From: Pardosa pseudoannulata
Lineage: Eukaryota; Arthropoda; Arachnida; Araneae; Lycosidae
Reading direction: 5' to 3'
DNA: 64,000 nt
Assembly: GCA_032207245.1 (NCBI GenBank)
Contig: CM063499.1
Location: forward strand, 80,035,428 to 80,099,427
Shown here: one piece after another, positions 24,701 through 37,500 of the stretch
How positions within the stretch are numbered: position 1 is the first letter of the stretch
How the letters are laid out: every line of letters begins with the position of its first letter
Position numbers and translations under genes: made by a program
Notes under the pieces: model-generated
The model's database searches: none
What the model saw: only the letters and a program-made list of their open reading frames with translations
Told to the model about the DNA's origin: nothing

Positions 24701-27301
24701 AAAGAAATTCCTCAAATACATATGTTGTCAGTATGCTGTAGTAATTCAAAATTTTTCCTTGATATTTAAAATATAAAAGTACTTTTAGTTAATTAGTATT
24801 TTTTATGGTCATGAGCAGAAAACTTATTTGAAAATAAATAATCTTCACATACATACTGAAAAGACTTAAAGTATAAAGCCAGCTGTCCTTTTCTAATAGC
24901 TAACAGTCAAGCAGATTTTAACTAAATGAAGCATGGAGGGTGGAAGTTTTGTAGATATTTCACTTACTTTTGGAAGATTAATTTTCTTTGGATTGAACGT
25001 AATAGAAAAGTCTAAAACTTTCTTCTTTCCCAGGCAACGTTGGGTATAATTAGCTAGTATATAAAAACATATGTCATTTTTAAACCCTCAGAAAGTACTG
25101 TTTATTATATTGTATTTTATTTACAATTTGTTTTTAGTTTGATCACTCAAAAAACTGTAGATGTACATTTTTCAAAATTAGTTTTTTGTCAAATAGATTT
25201 ATCTTATTAATTTTTATACATTTTTAAAAACTTAATTCTGAAATATTGTAGGGCATTTCTTGAACATGCCTTGTCTGGTTGATAATCATTAAAATATGTT
25301 CCTCATGAAATAAGGTTTATGTCGTTATGCTGTGCATTTGAAGTAGGTCCTTAATAATAGCATCTGTAATCAAGAGGAGAAAAAAGATCATTTTTTTTTC
25401 AATGTTTAGTCACTTATTCTGTATTATTTGTTACTTTTCTCACCTTTTTTGAAGCATCTCAGCGTTCCAAGCCTGTATGCTTAACCCTTAAGGGTTAAAG
25501 AAAGCTTTAACCCTTAAGGGTTAAAGATGAAAGATGACAACTCTTTATTTAAATCAAACAGCTTCCACATCACAAGCTTGACTCGTCCAAGTCGTGTAAG
25601 AAACAACTGCATAGTTTTAGCTTTTCATGTGTCCTTTGTGTACTTTCTGTTTCATGAAAAGTTAATGACAGTTTTAAATTTCTGAAGCAAGTATTTAAAG
25701 GTGTACAATTTTGATATCCTCTCCTCCGAAAAAAAAAATGCAGTTCTACATATTGATGTAATTTACACTTACTCGTTTTGCCTTTCTTCTTTAAAGTTAA
25801 AATTTTGATTCAAAAGATGCTTTAATAAAAATAATTTTCATTAAAATATTGGAATTTTTTTTCTGAGTATGCATAAGATTGATTTTATTTGATATAGAGT
25901 TACCAATGTTTAATCATCAGTTCAAATGAATCACTGAATATATAAAATCCTACATAGGTTTCAGAATTAAATTTATTCTATTTACTAACATAATCTTAGA
26001 GTTAAGGTTTTGTGTGAAACCTAATTTCTGTAATAAAATTATAAGATTTTATAAATTCATTTCTTTGGCAATATTAGCAATGTTATTGTTAACTTTAAGA
26101 ATTACAGTTTTTTCATCTTATGATAAATAAACAAATTTTTAGTTTATATCAAGTCTAATAATAATTGTTTTTTAATATAGGTAAATTTTAATTTTATAAT
26201 TATATTTTAGGGGCACTGTATCAGACCTAGCAGTTTTTGGTCACTTTTTGCTTTATTTAAAGATGAAAAATCTCAGGATGGTAATAAGAAATTTATATTC
26301 TCTAATTACTTTACTTTGAAAAAAAAATTACTTGTATTTCTACTTATAATATCTATAAATTAATTAGCTCTTGTATAACATAATTATCAGAGGATTCATA
26401 ATTTAAAGAATGTGGTTTTAAAATTTCTTTGAAGTATTTTGAGGAATTAAATTAGAAATTTTAACTGACATTAGATTTTTGTTATTTCCTTAATGCTAAA
26501 TGTTATGCTTCAATTAATTACTTTCTTTACTTGAATTATAAACTGAACTTCTGTATTTTTCTATGCAATTATTAAATATAACAGCAACAAAGCATTTTAA
26601 GATAGCACATTAAGATAGCTTAATATTACAGATTTTTAAATTTTTAAAAATGTATGATCAATAATATAACATTTAATTGAATTGTTGTAAAAATAATCTC
26701 TTTATGTAAAATATTTTTAATTTTATTGAAGCAATAAAAAGGAAAATTAAAATGTTATTAAAATTCTAGTGTTCTTCATGTGACAAACTCTTAACACTCT
26801 CATTGGTGTGTTCATTTGTGCCCCCACACAACTATGTAAATGAATGCAAAACATTTGTGTGGAAGAAAACCAAAGAATTATAAATTCAGCATTTTTATTT
26901 CCAAATTTTACTCTATTTTTTTAACAGCCTGCCAGCTGCAAACTATCTAGCATAGATAACATTTTAACCTTGTAGTGTGTCAAAAACACCTATTATATAT
27001 ATATATATAGCCGAACGATGGCCGATTGGTTAGGGTGCTGGCCTTCGGTACTGGAGTTCGTGGGTTCGAATCCCACAATGGCATGGATGTTCGTAGCCGT
27101 TCAGAATCGGCTTTAAGCTGTAGGTCCTGGTCTCATTAGCCCTCGTGTTGCAAAAAGTAGACCGTAGCACTTCAAACCAAACCAAAATATTCTATATATA
27201 ATATTTATATTATATATATATACATATACATACATACAGATATATATATATATACACATATACATATATATATATACATACATATATATATATACACATA
27301 C

Positions 27302-27333
<32 letters not shown>

Positions 27334-27367
27334 ATATATACATATACACATATATATATACATATAC

Positions 27368-27401
<34 letters not shown>

Positions 27402-27443
27402 ATATACATATACATAGACATATACATATACATATACATATAT

Positions 27444-27478
<35 letters not shown>

Positions 27479-27489
27479 TATATATATAC

Positions 27490-27556
<67 letters not shown>

Positions 27557-28485
27557 TACATATATACACAGTGAAACCTCTCTGAATGGCCACCACACCG
27601 TACCGAGAATATTTGGACATTTAGAGAGGATGGCTGCTCTGAAGGGTTTTATATACTATTATAAGATAATTACTATAATGCATAATATAAACAAGCCTGA
27701 CATATATTCTTTATGTAAATGAAATTTAAAACTTATCTAAAAAGAAAATCATGCTTCTTTACAATATTTTTTTAAAAGTCTACAATTTGTTTCTGTTTGT
27801 TCAGTAGTTTTCGCATTCCTTCAAAATCAAATCCTTTTCTTTAATGACTTTGCTAATTTGCGTTCTTCCGCAGTTAAATAATTCAGCTAACTTTCTTGCC
27901 GATTTGCCATTCTCATATTCACTCAGAACTTCAATGCTCTGCTCCAAATTTAGAAAAACGCATTTCGACATTGTTGCAATTCAAATCACTGACCAACTAA
28001 TGAAATGAAATTGGCGTGAATGACATTTTTGCTGAGAGAAGTGCAATTCTTCCTTAACTGTACTGATTGGAATTTCAAACAAACACCCCATGGCACCTTC
28101 AACGCTTGATTGCCCAGTTCCTCCCCTCAGTTTCTATGGATGGTGCAATAGGGATTTCCTATCTGAAGGGTGTGGGGAGAATACAAAAGAGATAACAGAT
28201 TTAAACTTTCTTAGAAAGGGGGGGGGTGACGGGAATGGACTTCTCAAGTTATTCCTTTGTCTTATATCTGACCATAAACCTGACTTTGAGTTTTTCTTCT
28301 CAAAACTAAAGCATGGAGTGAGTAGAATTTTCCGAAAAAGGAAATGGACGATCCCACTTGGTGGCCGTTTAGAGAGGCTCAGGTGGCTGCTCATACAAGT
28401 TATTTTACCATTAGGTCTATGAGTCGAAAAATCTGTGCCATGAAAAATTGGCCATTTAGAAGGGTGGCCGCTCAGAGAAGTTTCA

Positions 28486-28532
<47 letters not shown>

Positions 28533-31500
28533 TGTATATATGTGTAGTGGTAAATTTTGCAAAATATATTGCAAAGTATATATTTTTTAGTTTAAAAAAA
28601 TTTTTTTTGTACTTTTTGGAGATGTTTTGTTGTATTATTTACTTCAGAGATTGACTTTTTTAATTATTGTGTATGCTTATAGTGCTTGTAAAATCTATTG
28701 GCTCTTCAAGGTCACACTTTCTCGTTTCCCCAGTCATCAGTTACTATGGTAGTGACCAAGAAGGAGGTGCATTCACACTTATTTTCAGCACTTCAGTTGA
28801 GGATTTAAATCCGTTCAGACGACTTGCTTTTCTCTCTTTTCGTAGATAATTATTTTGCTCTTATCTGATATTACCCTGTCATTTTTTATCTTTTTATTCA
28901 TTATTTTATTTAAATTTTGCTTTATATTTATATATTTTTATTCGTAAAACATTTCCTGTAATGGCTAGTTTAGATCTTGGAAAACAGTCCAAAATACTGG
29001 TATTTAACGTATACAGCTACTTGAAAGGTCTTGTTGGATCTAATCCGGATGCTACAGTTTTGGAATTATTTTCTCGGACTCAACAAGCAACTGCTGATGC
29101 CTGTGGTATTTCCAAAAGAACAGTTCAAATTACTCATAAATTTTTGTGTGTAAAGTATTAAGTGTTCTTCAAAGAGTATTATAAATAAAAATACTTTCAT
29201 CATGCACCTAGAGCCCTTACAATGCATGACACCCCTTAACATAGTGGGAAAAAAGAGTAAAGTCATTCCCCAATTGTCGTTACCATAGTTACTCATGGTC
29301 ATCGGGGAAAAATCAGTGACCTTGAAGTGCCTATAGAGTTTACACAGTATAATATAATTCTAATGCAGTCTATCTTTTAAATGCATCCTTTTATTCCAGG
29401 CATTTGGATAATTTTAAAACAAATGGTTGAACTTGGTGTACCGGCTGATTTTTCAACATATCATGACACAATTTTTCCAATTCTTAATGATCTTCATCCA
29501 ACCAATGTTATTTATAAAGTTAAAGGAACTGGTCAATGTAAAGAGACTGCAGCTGATGCTCTTTTCCTCTATTGCTGTAATACTGGACAAATTGATTATG
29601 CTCATCACCTCAGTATGTTTGTTTTATATTTTTGATGTTGATACAATTTTAAATGTGTAATCTCGAACTCTTTATTTTTCAACAGACTAGTTTAATTTTT
29701 GAAGAAATATAACTGTAAGGGATGCAAAGAGGAGCTGCAAGAGATGAAAAAAAAAATCTTGTTACTTCACTTATTTTTAGTATGTCATTATGTGTATGTA
29801 AATTAAAGGCTACTGAAGTTTAAGGAGATAGAATCTTTACTGAATACTGAAATTCAAAATAGTTAACTCAGATTTAATTTTTCTCATTTTTAAAAGGGAT
29901 AGTAAAAGTATAAATTAAAAATTATTTTTGTTGGTCTAATAAACGTTCTAATAAGCCGCCTTGGCATATACACTGCACAAATTATAATTGACAAAAAAAA
30001 AAAAAAAAAAAAAAAAAAGCCCAAGTTGAATTATCAGTAGTTTTCATTTGACTTTTGAGCAATTGCTTATGTTCGTGGTTTCCGCACACCTGGAAAGTCA
30101 TGGAAAATCATGGATTTAGCCAAAGGATTAATTTTGTCATGGAAAGTCTTGGTTTTTCAATTAAAATGAGTAAAAGTCATGGAAAGTCATGGATCTGCCA
30201 AACTATCGATTAAAAAAATGCGTTGAATTGTTTAATTCTATTTTTACTTGTCATTTGGCTGAAGTTGCTGAGTTTGGTATTTATGTCTTATCCTATTGAA
30301 CCTATTGCCAAGTAAAATTTGTTCACCAAGGAAACTCAAGGCAAGAAAGCTTAACGGGTGGGTAAATGTATATTATTCTGGTTTTTTCTTAAATTGTAGA
30401 TTAAAATTTTATTAATATAATAATTATTTTTTTATAAAAATTAGTTAAGATTTTTGCACAAAATATAAGTTTATCTCTAGGGATATTGTATATAAACATT
30501 ATAGGGTTACATTTGGCTATTATTCATGGTCACCTGGATAATACCAAAGTACCCTGAATTCAAATTGGAAACATTTTGATTGAAAAACTGCTATATGATT
30601 AAACTTAAGTATGTAGATACAACAATTTATTTTTATGTGTGTTTATTAACACTTATAAAGTAAGTTTATAGTTTTTTTATTATAAAATTCCTGTAATTTC
30701 TCTAAAAGCATACATTTTATTTGTATGTACATCAGAAGTTTTATTCATATATACTTTAACGAAAGCTTTTTAAAGTCATGGTAAATGATTCGCTAAATCA
30801 GGGAAAGTCATGAAGAGTCATGGATTTGAAAAATTTTATTTTGGCAGATATCCTGTATGTTTGAAGGTAAATTCTGACTGTTTACACTGATAATTCTTTT
30901 TCTCTCTGCTTTAATGGCCATTTTTCTAAATTGTCATTCAAAACAGTCCAAGGTATGAAGTCATGGCAATGGATGTGTCTGTTTAAAATCAGAAGACAAA
31001 TATAGAAGACTTGCAGTTTTGGGACACAGCACATTTATTAAAACATATAGTTTGAATTACAGTTACCCCCTTCCCCCTGTAAACTTTCTGCAAATATGCC
31101 TAGCAAAATACAAGGATGTCTGAACACAATTGCTGTATTCAGTTCCAGTGCATTTTCATAGGAATAGCATTCAGTGGTATCGTCTGGCACATTTATAATA
31201 TATTACACTGTAACTAGGGGTAAAAAACCCAGTAACAAATTGTATAATGGAAGCATGGAAGAACTGTTCAGTTTAAAATATAATAGTTTTTAAGATATGC
31301 TTCAGACATTAAATTTCAATTTTTAAACAGGTGTATGCTGCTGTCTATGTACAAAAAATACAGCATTTTATAAAAATGACATTTTTATAATTATAAATTT
31401 TATTTTATAATAATTAATTAGGGTAGTGATAAATTAATGCTAAGTCGTTGCTGCTAGATACATTGTGACAACATATTATACGCTATACAAGGTGGAAGAC

Positions 31501-34500
31501 TGTGCTACAAGTATTATACATTGATTAGGGACAATGGTTAGCAGGTATGATGTAGCTGAATAAAACATTTGTAGGTTTAAAAAATCACCGCATAGTATAG
31601 TAGGCTTATAATACAAAAATATAATAGGCATCTTTAAAATTATAATTTAAATAATTCTTTTCGTTAAGTCTTTGAATTATATTGTATTGGGAAGCTATCT
31701 GGCATAACAAAGAAATACATTGCAACTTTACTAGCATACTTTCCTTTGTGTTTAGTTTAAAAGGACTGTCCAAAGTTTCCCTTTGGACATTTTTTAAATT
31801 TCAAGGTTATTTTATTAAAGTCTTTGCACATCCTAAAATGAATTTATTAGCTATGAGTAATTTCTGAAACAACAAGAAAGAAAATTGGGATTTGGAAAAC
31901 TTAAACTTCACTGAAAAAATGAAAAACTTGAATAAATTTTCCAACTATTAAAAATAAAACAAGAAAATCTTTTTCCTCATTTTATTTTTAATATTTTACT
32001 TTTTTTTTGTTGCATTAACTAATTTACTAATTTTAGGGATTGAATTTTAAAACTAAATGATTATTTCTTAAGAAAAATAAATAAATATATAAAATATCGA
32101 TATGTAAAAATTGATCTATATACAAGAATTCCTATTTATTTTTAATAAAAAAATTTTGTTTCAATTTGTTGTGAAATCCATTCTTAATTAACTTACATAT
32201 ATAAGTGTATGTAAAAAATCAAGTTGTATTCATATTTGTTTCAGTTTTAGGATTTTGAAAATGATAAAACAATGAAGTCATTCATTATAAAATGCGTTCT
32301 AATGCATTTTCTAATTATTATATCATGTTAATATTTTATCACAAATATACTAACCAAAGAATATTCGAAAAAAAAATTAAAAAATTAATATTGTTGTCAA
32401 AACAAGGATACTAATTCCTCTTAGTATAAAAAAATAATGCTCACATAAATTTAATAAATATATTGAACAAAATAACATTTTAAAGGAAGGTAATCAGAAA
32501 TAAATGCCTAAAATCAGCACTTTCATTTATTAAAAAGTAAGTTTAAGTAGAGTAATATATTTACAATAATATCCCCTATTTTATACAAAAAATGTTATGC
32601 AACACTAAATTTGCATAATTGGTTCGTATCAACCAATCTCTTTTCTCCCTCTCGTAAGCAGAATCCCAAATGCTCAGCGCGTGATCCTGAACTCTGATTC
32701 CATCCCCTCCTAAGGGGGGAACCTATCTTAAGATGCACAAATTTCATTGGCTCTCATGAACCAACCAAATTCTTCCTAGCACTTAGCTGGATCCCTCGGA
32801 CTATCGGTTCTAAATTTACTATGCTTCTATCTACTCTTAATGTTTCAATCTAAAAAAAAAAAAAATTCTGTCTTTTACTTTAGATAAACCTTATCTTATC
32901 TCAGAATGTTCGTCTAAATACCTTGAGTATTTTTAAATTGTTACCTAACCTATACTTAATGTGAACTTTAACTTATGCGTTTTTCTTGTCTTCACTGAAC
33001 TCGTGAACCTTAGCTTATTATAAACTCTTTGTTACTTTTTGTATCTTATAACTAACTTCAATTTTTTATCCTCAATATCGTGTTGCAATATATCAGTTAT
33101 GTCTCATTCCAAGCATCTACAGTAATCTGACTTAGAGGGCTTGGCCCAGGGAAGTCAGGTACGAGAGCTCCTGAGCGATGTCCCGAGCGATGAAATTTGC
33201 ATAACATCCAGACTGACATACTTTGTGCTTAAATATTTATTCACTGCCATCAAATGTATTTTCATTGTTGACTTTGTATCCATATTATTTTATTTGGCAG
33301 ATGAGTTTTGGTGGAAAGATATGGTAGGTGGTGTAGAAGTCTAGATAATGTTAATCATTAGGTCAGTGAAGGGCAAACTACAGCCCTCTGGCCAGATGTA
33401 GCTCAAAGATTTTTCTGGTCTGCCACAGATTTTCAAACATTTGGGAAATTTTCAGTGTCAATGTTTAACACTAGATTGCCCGAGATTTCTTGTATACCTA
33501 TATTGCCCAAAAACAGTCAAAATGACTGCATTGTGAAAAAATAACAAATATGTAAAGAAATTTGTTTAAAATTAATTTTTAATATTATATAATAAAGGAG
33601 GGCGGAAGTAACTACAATTATTCATAAACCCATTTATATGTTATAGAAAAAGTCACCAAATTCTAAGAAATTGTGTCATGATATTTCATAATTGTTTTTC
33701 TAATTGAAATTAAAAAACAGTCAAAATGACTGCCTTGGGCAATCTAGTGTTAAAAAAGATCATTTAAGAATATATTCAGTTTTTTCATATATGAAAATTT
33801 CTTTAGAAATTAAAATGTTTTATTTATTTTTGTTTGCATATGCGAAATGTAGTTATAAGATTTTTTTTTACTGAAAATGGTTTAATGTTTTGCATATTTT
33901 TTCTTTTTATAGCCGAAATAATCCATATATTTGTTAGTGAGAAAATCAATGTGGAAGACTTTGTGAATTTATATGGCAGTTTAAATAAAAATGTGATGGA
34001 TAAGTACTTGAAGGTATCAGATTTTTATTTATTTATTTGAAAATCCTTTTATATATGAACTAAATATTGTTATTAAAATGTTTTAATTATAAACTTCTTA
34101 ATTTCAAACAAGCAATTTTTTTATGTAAAATATCTTGCTCACTGCATAAATATCTGTATTGTGTGTTTTATAATTTGAGAAATTAGTAAAACTATTTAAA
34201 GCTTTCAGTCTGAGTAAGTGTTTGTATGAATTATTACTTACAGTCTGCTTATTTTAATTTAACATGATTGACTTCGAAATTGTTTGAAAATCAATACCCA
34301 TTATTCAGTTTATATCATAAAAAAGATATAAGAAATTCTAATAAATTTGATTCGATTCTTTTTCCTTTTTTTTATAATTTTTTTTAAAAGTCTTATGATT
34401 GTAGACAGTTTTAAGATAACTGCAGTGTTTGAAGTGATTTTTTTAAATACATAGTTTTTATTATTTCCGGCTTTATTTCTACCTAATGTTCAAGAGATTG

Positions 34501-37500
34501 TAAAATATTTTTATAAGCACTTCTGCTAATTTTTAATGTCTATTCTCTTAACAAAAATATATGCTAAAAATTATGAAATGCAGCTCAAAATTCCTACTAA
34601 CATTTGGCATACAGTCAAACCTGTCTATCTTGAATCTCTTGGGAGTAAAAAAAAAAAATCGAGATAAACAGGGTTCGAGATACACAGGTTTTATGAAAAT
34701 AGACTAAGAAATTTTCTTAACACAATACAAAAGATTGAAATTTTGAAGTACTTTTAGTTTTATTTACATGCACGATTATTTTTCATTGTTTTGCAGCCGT
34801 TTTCGAAGTTCTTTTGTAGGATATTTTTGTTTTTCATGATAGTGGAAATAGTACTGGGTGGAATTCCAAATTTAGCGGCGACTGTGCTTTTCTTCATAGA
34901 AGGATTTTCCTTCAAAAATGAAAGAATTTCCATTTTTCTTTTTCGATAGTTAAAACATTCAGTTTTCTTTTAACACCTGCCATTTTTAGCTCTAAAATTG
35001 AGGTAGCAAGATGCGAGAAGATACTTTAGTCATTAGGCTATAGACTGACAACCAGTTCTATTTCCAAAAAGAAATTTCTCTCGTCTCCTATTTCCCCCCC
35101 CCCCCCTCAACCACGATCCCCTATTATTCCAGAGCAGACAACCTGATTTTAGTACAATTCCCATCCAGTCCCTGACCAAATAACCCTCCGAGAGAGAAAA
35201 CTAGAAGTGTAATTCCTGGAAACGGGAACTTGTGCGGTTGTCAATGCAATAAGGCTCTAAACTGGAATGTTGTGTTTCTTACAAAAATTCGAGATAGACA
35301 GGTTTGGGAAAAAATAATTTGAGATAGGTTTGGAAAATACGTTAAAGTTTTATTGAAAATGCAAGGAAATTGGAAAAATTCGAGATAGACAGGTTTTCGA
35401 GATAAGCAGGTTTCGAGATAGACAGGTTTGACTGTATATGAGTTAAATTTACTAATCTACACATTCAGCTAATTTATAATTGTATATAACTCAACTGTTT
35501 TTTATTCTTTTATTCAGGTGTTAAAGTATATGTTTATGGATGAAAATCATATTTTAGAATATGAAGGTATGTTTGAGTTTTCAGCTAAATCAAATTTTAT
35601 AGTTTACTCATTTTAAAGGTATTTAAGCTATAATTTTATTATGCTTATATAATTCTTCATTTATCCAAGTAAGCATACATGCATAGTTGCATACATATAG
35701 TATGCACACACACAAAGTATCTATATATATACACACATAAATACACATGTGGTCATAAAGTGTCACTTAATTTGGAAAGAAAGTCTTCTGGAATTTTCCT
35801 TGATTTCTTTGAAAGAGGCTTCCTTGGAAACAATCTTATTTTTATCTTTATCCTTTTACAGGCTTGCAATTCTGTCACTTTTCTCACCTTTAGTCACTTT
35901 TTTTTACAATTGATCTATTTTAGTTGCTTTTTTAAGAAAACAGTCACTTTTAGTTACTTTTTTCATGGTGTATCACAAGGTCCAACAATGTACTGAACCA
36001 TATTTTGNNNNNNNNNNNNNNNNNNNNNNNNNNNNNNNNNNNNNNNNNNNNNNNNNNNNNNNNNNNNNNNNNNNNNNNNNNNNNNNNNNNNNNNNNNNNN
36101 NNNNNNNACCATTAAAAATTTAGAATTTTTTTGTCTTTTCTTGATTTTTTTTAAGGCATTCATCGTATAACAACCATGTGAGTCTCTTCTCAATTTCCTG
36201 TTTCCTAGAAGCAATTGATAGTTGTAATTTAAAACATTTTGTACATAAAGATCAATTAGTGTGTTGCATAAATTGTATTTAGGTCTCTATGTCATTTCTT
36301 AATAATAATTAGAATTTTGTAATAACTTTATTATTTATTACCAAGAATAACTAACCAATAAATAACCTTATTTATTTATTACCAAGAATGTAATAAATAA
36401 ATAAATTTTTAAAAACCAAGGTTTTTTGAAAACTAATTAATAAATATTGAGGTATTAAATATCAAGAAAAATTTTAATATCAGTATAATAAGAAATTTCT
36501 CCTTGTAATTTAATATTTGTTATTTTTTTAGAATGCCTCATTCCAATTTTTAAAAAGATGGAATCATTAGTAAGTAAACTTTTTTCTTCAAATTATTATA
36601 TATTGCTCTATCATGCAGTAAATACTTTTTTAAAGAAATCTTTAAATGCAAACTGCCCAGAGAAGAATAATTTACCTTATAGGCTATCAGAGCTAAATGA
36701 ATCAATAGATCAACCACTATAAATGGCAGGTTATCTCAAGTCAGTTTCTAGGCTTACTCGACTGTGGATGGTGAAGATTTATTAAAAGGGATACATGACT
36801 TTTGCTGCCCTGCTCAGTTTCAGAAGATTCTGAAATCGTGAAATAGAAAGCATTAGCAGTCTCAGACTGAAATTACTGTTTTCCAGTATGAGATAAAGCA
36901 CCTATCTTTTCCAATACCAGGGTTTCCACAGTCCTTAAAAGTCCTTAAGAACTCCTTAATTTTAGCTTTCATTTATAAGGGCCCTTAAAACTACTTAATT
37001 TTTATCAAAAGTCCTTAAAAACTCCTTAATTTTGAAATTGGAACTCTATCAATTTCTTCCATGGAAAGATATGAGCAGATATGATAAGTAGCTGAGTTAC
37101 AGAACTTGAGCTAAAAATTTTTTTATACAAAAAATGAAATCTGTTGAATTTTCAAAATGAAATTATTTATGTATGTGAATTTGCACTTTAGAAATTTCTT
37201 TGTAAATAGTAAATAAGTATTTGTTAAAGTTCATAACATTCTTTTACTTTTTCTAGCCAAAAGTGCAGTGTTAATAGTAAAGAAATTCCTCAAATACATA
37301 TGTTGTCAGTATGCTGTAGTAATTCAAAATTCCTTTCCTTGATATCCTTAAAATATTATGAAAGTACTTTTAGCTTATTAGTATTTTTTATGGTCATGAG
37401 CAAGAAAACTTATTTGACAAATAAATAATCTTTCACATACTGAAAAGGCTTAAGTATAAAGCCAGCTGTCCTTTTCTAATAGCTAACAGTCAAGCAGATT

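Larger units (their letters stand above)
23560..36007. repeat. 12.4-kb near-identical segment, copy 1 (ends at the assembly gap)
   Basis: From ACCATTAAAAATTTAG at 23560 to GAACCATATTTTG at 36007 the sequence is repeated, in the same order and orientation, at 36108-48580. Exons, transposons, the SINE and microsatellites all correspond. Differences are scattered single bases, small indels, microsatellite length and one cluster at about 24361-24860. The copy ends at the first N. Confidence 0.97.

Noticed and set aside
27113..27620. Long minus-strand frames made almost only of Tyr, Ile, Cys, Met and Val
   Set aside because: They are translations of the TA/CATA microsatellite; the same occurs at 39672-40163 and 3647-3853.
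28961..29161. Small gene with frame beginning [15 protein letters not shown]
   Set aside because: The frame is open for 66 codons and appears in both copies, but there are no recognisable domain, splice sites or neighbouring exons. The two copies are nearly identical anyway, so conservation cannot be claimed.
29684..29720. Short exon-like stretch after exon 13 (TTTTTCAACAG ... GTAAGG)
   Set aside because: All three frames contain a stop before the donor, in both copies, so it cannot be coding as it stands.
31682..31867. Candidate for the missing LRPPRC exon between exons 13 and 14
   Set aside because: The frame shows no resemblance to LRPPRC, and the only nearby acceptor (GTGTTTAG at 31754) gives a stop in the required phase.
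35963..36214. Minus-strand reading frame across the gap
   Set aside because: It contains about 34 undefined residues from the Ns and no recognisable sequence.
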